DNA from: a bacterium | GTDB lineage: Bacteria; Bacillota; Clostridia; Lachnospirales; Lachnospiraceae | Assembly (NCBI GenBank): GCA_023666335.1 | Contig: JAMPCE010000021.1 | Coordinates: 1-37,269 of the forward strand | Length of the DNA: 37,269 nt | Reading direction: 5' to 3' | Part shown: positions 1-6,742 of the stretch, in pieces | Numbering within the stretch: position 1 is the first letter of the stretch | Layout of the letters: each line of letters starts with the position of its first letter | Translations under genes and position numbers: made by a program | Notes under the pieces: model-generated | What the model saw: the letters and a program-made list of their open reading frames with translations, nothing else | Told to the model about the DNA's origin: nothing | Databases searched by the model: none

Positions 1-293
1 ACTTGACTGTGCCGAAAGCCTTTATTTCTGCCCTTTTTCCGTTTTTCTGTGCGGAGCGTTTGTATCAAACAACGAATTTTTATATCAAGTATTGTTACCC
101 TTTCGCCCTTATTGCGCGATGACTCATAAAAATGCTGTAATAGTTTATTATCATCATAGATATAATCCAGCAAGGCAATTCTGAAATTAGCTGTGATTCG
201 TCGCGCAAAATATTTATGGATAAAAAATACAGATTTTTTCTGCTTGCCTCTTTCAAAGCAGGCTGGTATAAATCTTCAAATGAAATCGTATTA
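1..293 (-). other. Unrecognised open frame at the window edge
   Basis: Reading on the minus strand from the end of the Rpn remnant, one frame stays open to base 1. It contains the stretches ALLDYIYDDNKLLQHFYESS and RNKGERVTILDIKIRCLIQ, followed by a very basic tail. It has no early ATG and no clear ribosome binding site, and it runs off the window, so I cannot say whether it is a gene fragment. A second frame over the same bases (95-403) encodes 102 residues and also lacks a recognisable domain. Both probably belong to the same decayed locus as the neighbouring Rpn fragment. I assign no function. Confidence 0.25.
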
Positions 294-480
294 TTAAAAC
301 GCATGACTATCACCCCAGTCTGTGATTTTATCCCCGTTTGGAAGAACAGTGTCTTTCCTATCCTTGATATAGACATCCAGCCTGACACTTTTTGCATCCG
401 CATCCGGCATCCTGCATGACGTTTCCAAACAGAAAATCATTATCTATGCCCAGTGATTCCCAAATTGAAGTAAGTTCCAT
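294..480 (-). pseudogene. Remnant of an Rpn-family (PD-(D/E)XK) nuclease/transposase gene
   Basis: The frame opening at 480 reads MELTSIWESLGIDNDFLFGN followed by VMQD, the N-terminal signature of Rpn-type PD-(D/E)XK 'transposase' proteins common in Lachnospiraceae. It stops after 41 codons at 358. In a second frame, ending at 294, the downstream part reads DADAKSVRLDVYIKD, which matches the segment with the family's catalytic Asp. Normally about 30 residues separate these two segments; here they nearly abut in different frames. The simplest explanation is an internal deletion with a frameshift. The start codon has a good GGAG ribosome binding site, and a promoter lies at 517-545. Family assignment is from remembered motifs; the break is seen directly. 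Confidence 0.65.
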
Positions 481-516
481 TTTGTTCTCCATCTCTTCTC
501 TGCCTCTCTTAAGCAT

Positions 517-545
517 ATTATACAAAGTCCTTTTTCAAAATACAA
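517..545 (-). promoter_or_regulatory. Promoter of the decayed Rpn gene
   Basis: On the minus strand there is TTGTAT (540-545), a 17-nt spacer, and a perfect TATAAT (517-522). It lies about 40 nt upstream of the Rpn ATG and overlaps the region just past the stop of the glycosyltransferase gene. The promoter looks intact although its gene is broken. Confidence 0.55.
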
Positions 546-550
546 TCGTT

Positions 551-2758
551 TCACCTGATCACCCACCGCTGCCTTACATCCTCTTCACAGGCATCCAGAT
601 ATACGCTGTTTGTCTCCTCCTCATAAGTCAGCGCCATATCCCCGATCAGCAGATAATATTCCCCCTCGCCTGCCGGTTCCAACACCCACCGATCCTTTAC
701 TTCCATTCCGGTCTCATAATACATATTTCTGGTATCGTCGATATAGCACAGCAGCCGATACGCCTCCTCCGGAAGCGCCGCGAGCACCTGCTCGGATCCC
801 CGGAAGCGTATGCTTGCTTTTTTCTGATCGACAGTCATCGTGATATTTTTTGTTTCAGGATCCTGCAGCAGCACAACGTCCCTATCCTGCTGCCCCAAAA
901 CAAGTCCGTCTGCTCCACAGGGCGAGATCGTATAATATCCTGTCTCGATCCCCGCTTCCTGCGTCTGCGTTCTCCGATAAAACTGCTCCTTTGCCTCCGC
1001 GCCGTCATCCAACGCGATCGTATCCGCAAACAAACTGCTTCTGCCAAAAAGCAGCAGCAGTACGATTACCACCAAGACAACCGCAATTCTACATACCTGT
1101 CTGGCTTCGGGCATCTTTCTGTCCTTTCCTGCGGCAGCACGACTCTGCTCACCTTTCTCCCGCACAGACCGCCCCGCCCGAACAACTTCCTTACATTTCG
1201 CATCCGCATTCTGCACGATATCCAGCCATCCCTTTACGGCGTACGGAACAAGAACGATATAATAGGGAAGCGCGTAGGTACTGTTTGCCTCCCAGAACAT
1301 ATGAAACAGAAATCCGCCCAGAAACAGGATCATGCCAAAGAGGTCATAACTGTCTTTTCTGTTTCGGCATAAGATCAGATAGCCTAAGACGCCGAACAGG
1401 ATCATGGTCTGCATGTAATTGAGAAACACTGAGATCCCGACGCCGATCTTGCCCTCAATGACGCTTTTTGCAAAATCAGGGAGCACGATCGCGGAACGTC
1501 TGTCTGCGGATAACTTAAGTCCGGAAAAAGTGGGATCGTTCCACTGAAAAGCGGTCTTTTTTGCAAAGAAAGGTATCCCCTCCTCCAAAGGATTTCTCAG
1601 ATATCTTTTTAAGATAGTCTTCGCATCCGTAAAAGAAACCTCTGTGATCTGTTCCGTATCATAGTGATAGATTTCAAACAGATGGATCGTATAGCCGCTA
1701 TAAGCGCCAGGTCCGATGCCGCCATCCTGTAGTCCCATCCCGACATAGGACATCATCGCCTCACCCTGTGCGGTCTCATGTCCGGTCAACCGCTCCGCAT
1801 ATCTTTCCACCGCAAGATTGCATCCTTTCATTGCAAGGAGCATCATGGCGATGAACAGAAGCGAGCGGATCCGCTCCTTTTTTACAGATGTGACAACCAT
1901 GTCATAAATAAGCACGCAGACGATCGCGATCAGGCAGATCAGGAAATTCTTTTTGAAGACCGTTGCCGCTCCGATGCAAAGCGATGCAGCGACCATGAAG
2001 CTGTATTTTCGCGACTCAAGATACCGCGCCGCCAGATACACCGCCGCAAAAGAACAGGCGGCGCCGGGCAGGATCCCATACAGATAAGTGACGTAAAAGA
2101 AAGGCGGCAGCCACAGGATCAGACACAGATATACTTTTACGGCGATCTTCCGATCGTCTTTCCAGCAAAGACCGGCTGTTTTTGCAAGGAAAAAATAAGC
2201 CAGAACCAGCGCCGCCACATTCAAAAACTGTATGCCGACATAATTATTTCTGCCAAAGAGAAAAGACAACAGATAATAGAACAGGACGATGCCCGTCTGG
2301 TGGGGGCTGCGAAACAGATAACCGCCCTCCGCCATGCTGGAAAAATTCCTGTTCCGCCATTCCAGTGCGATATCATAAACTTTTGCCTGATCGGAGATCG
2401 GCGCAAGCTGTGTCGTCAGGATCCAGAAGCATCCCGCTGCTCCAAGAAAGAAACAAAGAAATGTCAGCCATCCGGACTGCGAGATCTTTGCAAAAAAAGA
2501 ACCCTCGGTCTTCTGCCGGATCCTCTGCCAGCCCCTCCTCAACCATACCAAAAGCACAACAGATACGAATAAAATGACCAGATGGAACAGCGGATGATCC
2601 GCGATATTTAAGGTCCTATCCTGTAAAGAACCGTCTGCCCCCGCAATGGCGCCGATAAAGCTGGTACTGAAAATACTTTGCAGGAAAAGCCCTAAGATCA
2701 GAAGCGCAAACAGGACGCGAACCGTATATCTCATGATATCAGATAGGATCTTTTGCAC
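551..2758 (-). CDS. Polytopic GT-C/PMT-like membrane glycosyltransferase with C-terminal ricin-like domain
   Basis: This 735-residue protein has about 12 hydrophobic segments over residues 10-510. A charged loop follows the second or third helix, with ISDQAKVYD and then RSPHQTG, as in dolichyl-phosphate-mannose-type (GT39/GT-C) transferases, which move a lipid-linked sugar outside the membrane. A basic cytoplasmic linker and a last helix (about 560-580) lead to an external domain of about 150 residues. Its pattern (YTISPC, VLLQDP, RWVLEPAGEGEYYL, VYLDACEEDVRQRWVI) resembles a ricin-type beta-trefoil, a sugar-binding fold. Translation probably starts at the GTG at 2758, which has GGAGG 9 nt upstream inside nrdG, giving a 20-bp overlap and suggesting translational coupling. 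The sugar and acceptor are unknown. Confidence 0.75.
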   Translation of the reverse strand: MQKILSDIMRYTVRVLFALLILGLFLQSIFSTSFIGAIAGADGSLQDRTLNIADHPLFHLVILFVSVVLLVWLRRGWQRIRQKTEGSFFAKISQSGWLTFLCFFLGAAGCFWILTTQLAPISDQAKVYDIALEWRNRNFSSMAEGGYLFRSPHQTGIVLFYYLLSFLFGRNNYVGIQFLNVAALVLAYFFLAKTAGLCWKDDRKIAVKVYLCLILWLPPFFYVTYLYGILPGAACSFAAVYLAARYLESRKYSFMVAASLCIGAATVFKKNFLICLIAIVCVLIYDMVVTSVKKERIRSLLFIAMMLLAMKGCNLAVERYAERLTGHETAQGEAMMSYVGMGLQDGGIGPGAYSGYTIHLFEIYHYDTEQITEVSFTDAKTILKRYLRNPLEEGIPFFAKKTAFQWNDPTFSGLKLSADRRSAIVLPDFAKSVIEGKIGVGISVFLNYMQTMILFGVLGYLILCRNRKDSYDLFGMILFLGGFLFHMFWEANSTYALPYYIVLVPYAVKGWLDIVQNADAKCKEVVRAGRSVREKGEQSRAAAGKDRKMPEARQVCRIAVVLVVIVLLLLFGRSSLFADTIALDDGAEAKEQFYRRTQTQEAGIETGYYTISPCGADGLVLGQQDRDVVLLQDPETKNITMTVDQKKASIRFRGSEQVLAALPEEAYRLLCYIDDTRNMYYETGMEVKDRWVLEPAGEGEYYLLIGDMALTYEEETNSVYLDACEEDVRQRWVIR

Positions 2759-3284
2759 GTTCCACTTCCTCCCACAACACGATCTTCCCCGCCTTAAGCG
2801 ACTCCTGCACCTGAATGATCCGCTGATTCTCCGACCCCCGAAACCGCAGGCTGATGTTTTTCTGCGCCTGTATAAACTCTCCGTCCACGATCACGTCCAA
2901 ACAGGACAGGAACGTTCTCATATCCTCCCATTTTTTACAGAAAGTATCGCAGATATCCCTGTCAAAAAGATACCCCGTATAGCACCAGATCGTTTTGTCG
3001 GGATACGCCTTTTTCACCGCCTGCATGAGCGGCAGGAGCGCCTGCCGGTTTCCGTCCTCAAGCGGCTCTCCGCCCAGCAGCGTAAGCCCCGCGATATAGT
3101 CCGGCGCAAGCGCTTGCAGGATCTCTTCCTCCACCTGTGCCGTAAACGGCTCTCCATAGGCGAAATCCCATGTCTCGGGATTGAAACACCCCGCACAGTG
3201 ATGGGTGCAGCCGCTGACAAAGAGCGTCACCCGCACCCCCGGACCGTTCGCGATGTCACAATTTTTTATTACGGAATAGTTCAT
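2739..3284 (-). CDS. nrdG: Anaerobic ribonucleotide reductase activating protein (radical SAM)
   Basis: NrdG uses S-adenosylmethionine and a [4Fe-4S] cluster to generate the glycyl radical on NrdD, so it is needed for anaerobic dNTP synthesis in the cytoplasm. The 181-residue length fits the short NrdG class. The cluster ligands are the CxxxCxxC at residues 26, 30 and 33 (GCTHHCAGCFN), and LLGGEPL is the SAM-binding GGE-type motif near residue 95. The ATG overlaps the nrdD stop by 4 bp (ATGA), so the two are co-translated. Its 3' end overlaps the following glycosyltransferase gene. Confidence 0.95.
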   Translation of the reverse strand: MNYSVIKNCDIANGPGVRVTLFVSGCTHHCAGCFNPETWDFAYGEPFTAQVEEEILQALAPDYIAGLTLLGGEPLEDGNRQALLPLMQAVKKAYPDKTIWCYTGYLFDRDICDTFCKKWEDMRTFLSCLDVIVDGEFIQAQKNISLRFRGSENQRIIQVQESLKAGKIVLWEEVERAKDPI

Positions 3285-5443
3285 AAATGCAGCACTCTCT
3301 CTTTGATCTCCTGCGTGCGCCCCTGATTCCAGAACTGCGTCCCGATATAGCCGCAGGTACGTCGCGCCACGTTCATCTTATTCTGGTCGGTATTGCCGCA
3401 GTTCGGGCATTTCCAGACAAGTTTCCCGTCCGTATTTTCCTCGATTTGGATCTCTCCGTGGTAATCGCAGACCTGGCAGTAATCGCTCTTGGTATTTAAC
3501 TCGGCGTACATGATGTTATCATAGATATACTGCATCACGGAAAGAACCGCATCCAGATTGTTCTCCATATTCGGCACTTCCACATAGCTGATCGCGCCGC
3601 CGGGGGAAAGTTCCTGAAACTGCGCCTCGAATTTCAGCTTGTCAAAGGCGTTGATCTCCTCCGTCACATGAACGTGATAGCTGTTTGTGATATAATTCTT
3701 ATCCGTCACGCCCTCAATGATACCGAAGCGCTTCTGTAAACATTTTGCAAATTTATAGGTGGTGGACTCGAGCGGCGTGCCGTAGAGGCTGAAATCAATA
3801 TTCGTCTCCTCCCGCCATTCCTTGCAGGCGTTGTTCAGATACTGCATCACCTTGAGGGCAAACGGTGTCGCCTCGGGATCCGTATGACTCTTTCCCGTCA
3901 TGTAACGGGTACACTCGCACAGCCCGGCATAGCCGAGGGATATCGTGGAATACCCGTTATAGAGAAGTTTGTCGATCTTCTCTCCTTTTTTCAACCGGGC
4001 AAGTGCGCCGTTCTGCCACAGGATCGGCGCGACGTCCGAGAGCGTCCCTTTCAGCCGATTATGCCTTGCCATCAGCGCTCTCCTGCACAGTTCCAGCCTC
4101 TCATCCATGATCTGCCAGAAACGCTCCGGATCCCGCCCGGAAGAACATGCCACATCCACCAGATTTAAAGTGACCACGCCCTGATTGAATCTGCCGTAAA
4201 ACTTCGGCTGGTCGTTTTCGTCATGGTACACGGTGAGGAAAGAGCGGCATCCCATACAGGTATAGCAGTTGCCGTCCTTTAACTGCTTCATGATCTTCTC
4301 CGAGATATAATCCGGCACCATGCGCTTTGCCGTGCACGACGCCGCAAGGCGCGTCAGATACCAGTATTTTGTCCCCTCGCGGATATTGTCTTCCTCCAGC
4401 ACATAGATCAGCTTCGGGAATGCCGGGGTGATATAGACGCCTTTCTCGTTCTTGACGCCGCGGATGCGCTGGTTCAACATCTCCTCAATGATCATCGCCA
4501 GATCATCCCGCAGCTGTCCCTCGGGGACCTCGTCGATGTACATAAAGACCGTGATAAAGGGCGCCTGTCCGTTGGTCGTCATCAGGGTGATGACCTGATA
4601 CTGAATGATCTGCACGCCCTGGCGGATCTCGTCTTTCACACGCTTTTCGGCGATCGCATTGATCTGCTCATCGCTCACCTCCACGCCCATTTCCTTAAGT
4701 TCCGTCCGCACTTTTTCACGGAATTTTTCCCTGCTCACGTTCACAAAAGGCGCCAGATGAGAAAGGGAAATGCTCTGTCCGCCGTACTGGCAGCTCGCGA
4801 TCTGAGCGATGCTCTGCGTCGCCACGTTGCAGGCCGTGGAAAAACTCTTCGGCGTATCGATCATGGTCTCGCTGATGACCGTGCCGTTCTGCAGCATATC
4901 CTCCAGATTGACCAGACAGCAGTTGTGCATGTGCTGGGCGAAATAATCCGCATCGTGAAAATGAATGACGCCCTGTTCATGCGCCTCCACAATATCCGGT
5001 GCGAGCAGGAACCGCTTCGTGATGTCCTTGCTGACCTCACCCGCCATATAATCGCGCTGCACGCTGTTGACGGTGGGATTCTTGTTCGAATTTTCCTGCT
5101 TGACCTCCTCGTTGTTACACTCCAACAGACTTAAAATCTGCTCATCCGTCGAATTGGATTTCCGCACGAGCGCCCTCTTATAGCGATAGGTGATGTAATT
5201 TCTGGAAATGGTGTAAGCCCGATACTTCATCAGCTGGTTCTCCACCATATCCTGGATCTCCTCCACGTTGGGAGCGCGCCGCATCTCCTTACAGTGATCG
5301 GCTACGACCGAGGCGATCTCGTCGATCTCCGCCTCCGTCAGCTTCTCCTCCTCTTTTACGCTGTTGTTCGCTTTTTTGATCGCCGCAACGATCTTTCGCA
5401 GGTCAAAATTGTCCTCTACGCCGCTTCTCTTGATGATCTTCAT
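3281..5443 (-). CDS. nrdD: Anaerobic ribonucleoside-triphosphate reductase (class III)
   Basis: The large subunit reduces ribonucleoside triphosphates to dNTPs using a glycyl radical. It starts MKIIKRSGVEDNFDLRKI, the opening of an N-terminal ATP-cone allosteric domain. The C-terminus has the zinc-binding cysteines (CQVC and CPNC) and the glycyl radical motif RRTCGYIG, with the radical Gly about 23 residues from the end. The frame extends to an ATG at 5461, but family members start at MKII and a GGGGA lies 9 nt upstream of that ATG, so I prefer 5443. It is followed by nrdG with a 4-bp overlap and preceded by a promoter covered by two NrdR boxes. Confidence 0.95.
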   Translation of the reverse strand: MKIIKRSGVEDNFDLRKIVAAIKKANNSVKEEEKLTEAEIDEIASVVADHCKEMRRAPNVEEIQDMVENQLMKYRAYTISRNYITYRYKRALVRKSNSTDEQILSLLECNNEEVKQENSNKNPTVNSVQRDYMAGEVSKDITKRFLLAPDIVEAHEQGVIHFHDADYFAQHMHNCCLVNLEDMLQNGTVISETMIDTPKSFSTACNVATQSIAQIASCQYGGQSISLSHLAPFVNVSREKFREKVRTELKEMGVEVSDEQINAIAEKRVKDEIRQGVQIIQYQVITLMTTNGQAPFITVFMYIDEVPEGQLRDDLAMIIEEMLNQRIRGVKNEKGVYITPAFPKLIYVLEEDNIREGTKYWYLTRLAASCTAKRMVPDYISEKIMKQLKDGNCYTCMGCRSFLTVYHDENDQPKFYGRFNQGVVTLNLVDVACSSGRDPERFWQIMDERLELCRRALMARHNRLKGTLSDVAPILWQNGALARLKKGEKIDKLLYNGYSTISLGYAGLCECTRYMTGKSHTDPEATPFALKVMQYLNNACKEWREETNIDFSLYGTPLESTTYKFAKCLQKRFGIIEGVTDKNYITNSYHVHVTEEINAFDKLKFEAQFQELSPGGAISYVEVPNMENNLDAVLSVMQYIYDNIMYAELNTKSDYCQVCDYHGEIQIEENTDGKLVWKCPNCGNTDQNKMNVARRTCGYIGTQFWNQGRTQEIKERVLHL

Positions 5444-5515
5444 TCCCTGACATCCCCACATTCTCTTTTCGATGCTGTCCCCGTGTTACAAAATATATGT
5501 CCCGTTTCATCGTGC

Positions 5516-5562
5516 ATACTATATATTGTATCACGTCAAAATATTATGTCAAGTTATTGTGG
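5516..5562 (-). promoter_or_regulatory. nrd promoter overlapped by tandem NrdR boxes
   Basis: On the minus strand the promoter is TTGACA (5547-5552), a 16-nt spacer and TACAAT (5525-5530). The known NrdR box is ACACWATATATWGTGT. Bases 5516-5531 read ATACTATATATTGTAT, matching 14 of 16. Bases 5547-5562 match 10 of 16. The box starts are exactly 31 bp apart, three helical turns, as in characterised NrdR operators. One box covers the -10 and the other the -35. ATP/dATP-bound NrdR would therefore repress nrdDG and the downstream glycosyltransferase. The boxes are seen directly; control by NrdR is inferred. Confidence 0.75.
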
Positions 5563-5640
5563 TGTATATTTTCAGAAGACTTTGGAAAACAAGATTGACT
5601 GACTCGGTCGAATAATACCTGCGCATAAGCAGAAAAGGCA

Positions 5641-5672
5641 GATAAACCGAAAGGCCCCGCCTCTGCGGAGCC
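5641..5672 (-). terminator. Probable terminator of the tRNA-Thr transcript
   Basis: On the minus strand, 10 nt past the tRNA 3' end, an 8-bp GC-rich stem (5665-5672 with 5653-5660, one G-U pair) closes a 4-nt loop and is followed by TTTCGGTTTAT. The U-run is imperfect, so its strength is uncertain. Confidence 0.5.
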
Positions 5673-5681
5673 TCTCCCGAA

Positions 5682-5754
5682 AGCTGGAAAAGGGACTCGA
5701 ACCCTCGACCTACTGATTACGAATCAGTTGCGCTACCAACTGCGCTATTCCAGC
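5682..5754 (-). tRNA. tRNA-Thr(CGT)
   Basis: A full cloverleaf can be folded. The 7-bp acceptor stem is GCTGGAA/TTCCAGC, the D arm contains AGTTGGTA, the 5-bp anticodon stem is ACTGA/TCAGT with loop TTCGTAA (anticodon CGT, reading ACG), and the T arm loop is TTCGAGT. The discriminator is T and CCA is not encoded. It is a single tRNA with its own promoter (5775-5803) and a downstream hairpin. Confidence 0.95.
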
Positions 5755-5774
5755 TTAACCTTGCAACAATGATT

Positions 5775-5803
5775 ATTATATGATGGAACGCATGATTTTG
5801 CAA
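5775..5803 (-). promoter_or_regulatory. tRNA-Thr promoter
   Basis: On the minus strand TTGCAA (5798-5803) is followed by a 17-nt spacer and a perfect TATAAT (5775-5780). Transcription would start about 14 nt upstream of the mature tRNA. The -35 begins about 20 nt past the mscS stop. Confidence 0.75.
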
Positions 5804-5822
5804 GAGCTTTTTTTTCGGATTG

Positions 5823-6716
5823 TCAGGATTGTTCCGATTTCTGCACATGAACATCCATCTGCGGATAGGGAATGGAAATACCTGCCTCATCCAGCGCATA
5901 CTTTGCCGCCTCCAAAAGCCGCCACTTCGTCTCCCAGAACAGCTCGTTTGTACTGTAGCAGCGCATAATCAGGTTCACGCCGCTCTCCGCCAGTTCCTCC
6001 ACGAACACCCGCTTCTCCTGCTCCTGCAATACGCCAGGATCCTGTTCCAGCAGGGCGAGGAGCGCTTCCTTTGCCCTGCGGATATCCGCATCATAGGAAA
6101 TGCTGATCTCAAGGTCCATCCGCCGCTCTTCCGTGGTGCTCATATTCAGGATATTCGAATTGGCAAGCGTTCCGTTCGGCACGATCACGATGTGCCGGTC
6201 AGGCGTGACCAATCTGGTGAAGAAAAGCTGCACTTCCTCCACCGTTCCCTCGTTTCCGGCGGCATCCCGGATATAATCCCCGATCTTAAAGGGCTTTAAC
6301 AGCAGGATCAATACGCCGCCCGCAAAGTTTGACAGGCTTCCCTGTACCGCCAGACCGATGGCTACCCCTGCCGAACCGACTAACGCCACCACGCTGGTGG
6401 CGTCCAGCCCGAACGAAGAGGCAATCGTAAAAAACAACAAAATATAGAGTACCGCCTTGATCAGGGAATCCAGAAAACGGCTCACGCCGACATCGACATG
6501 CCGCCGCTCAAAGGATCTGCGCAGAATCTTGCGGATCAGCTTGATGAGCTGGATGCCGATAAACAGGACCACCAGCGCCAGAAGCACCCTGACGCCGAAG
6601 CGGAGCAGTTTTTCGGGAAGTTCCTGCAAATAGCGTTCGATCAGACCTACATTCAGTTCATCCGAAGCGATGTATTCAATTTCTTTCAGCTGTTCTTCCA
6701 CGATCTGCTCTTCCAT
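5823..6716 (-). CDS. mscS: Small-conductance mechanosensitive channel, MscS family
   Basis: The 297-residue length is typical of MscS. An amphipathic N-terminus of about 40 residues precedes three membrane segments (about 40-62, 80-105, 108-135). The pore-lining TM3 is rich in Gly and Ala (GSAGVAIGLAVQGSLSNFAG), followed by the conserved LLLKPFKIGDYI and the cytoplasmic beta domain (TPDRHIVIVPNG). Such channels release solutes on hypo-osmotic shock. The gene lies 26 nt after glgB and is probably the last of a DUF1015-glgB-mscS transcript. A GGGAGG ribosome binding site precedes the ATG. Confidence 0.93.
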   Translation of the reverse strand: MEEQIVEEQLKEIEYIASDELNVGLIERYLQELPEKLLRFGVRVLLALVVLFIGIQLIKLIRKILRRSFERRHVDVGVSRFLDSLIKAVLYILLFFTIASSFGLDATSVVALVGSAGVAIGLAVQGSLSNFAGGVLILLLKPFKIGDYIRDAAGNEGTVEEVQLFFTRLVTPDRHIVIVPNGTLANSNILNMSTTEERRMDLEISISYDADIRRAKEALLALLEQDPGVLQEQEKRVFVEELAESGVNLIMRCYSTNELFWETKWRLLEAAKYALDEAGISIPYPQMDVHVQKSEQS

Positions 6717-6742
6717 GATGCCTCCCTGCTATCGTTTTCCTG

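Noticed and set aside
392..1372. 326-codon open frame on plus opposite the end of the ricin-domain glycosyltransferase
   Set aside because: No start signals and shadow-like composition; the minus-strand protein is clearly real.
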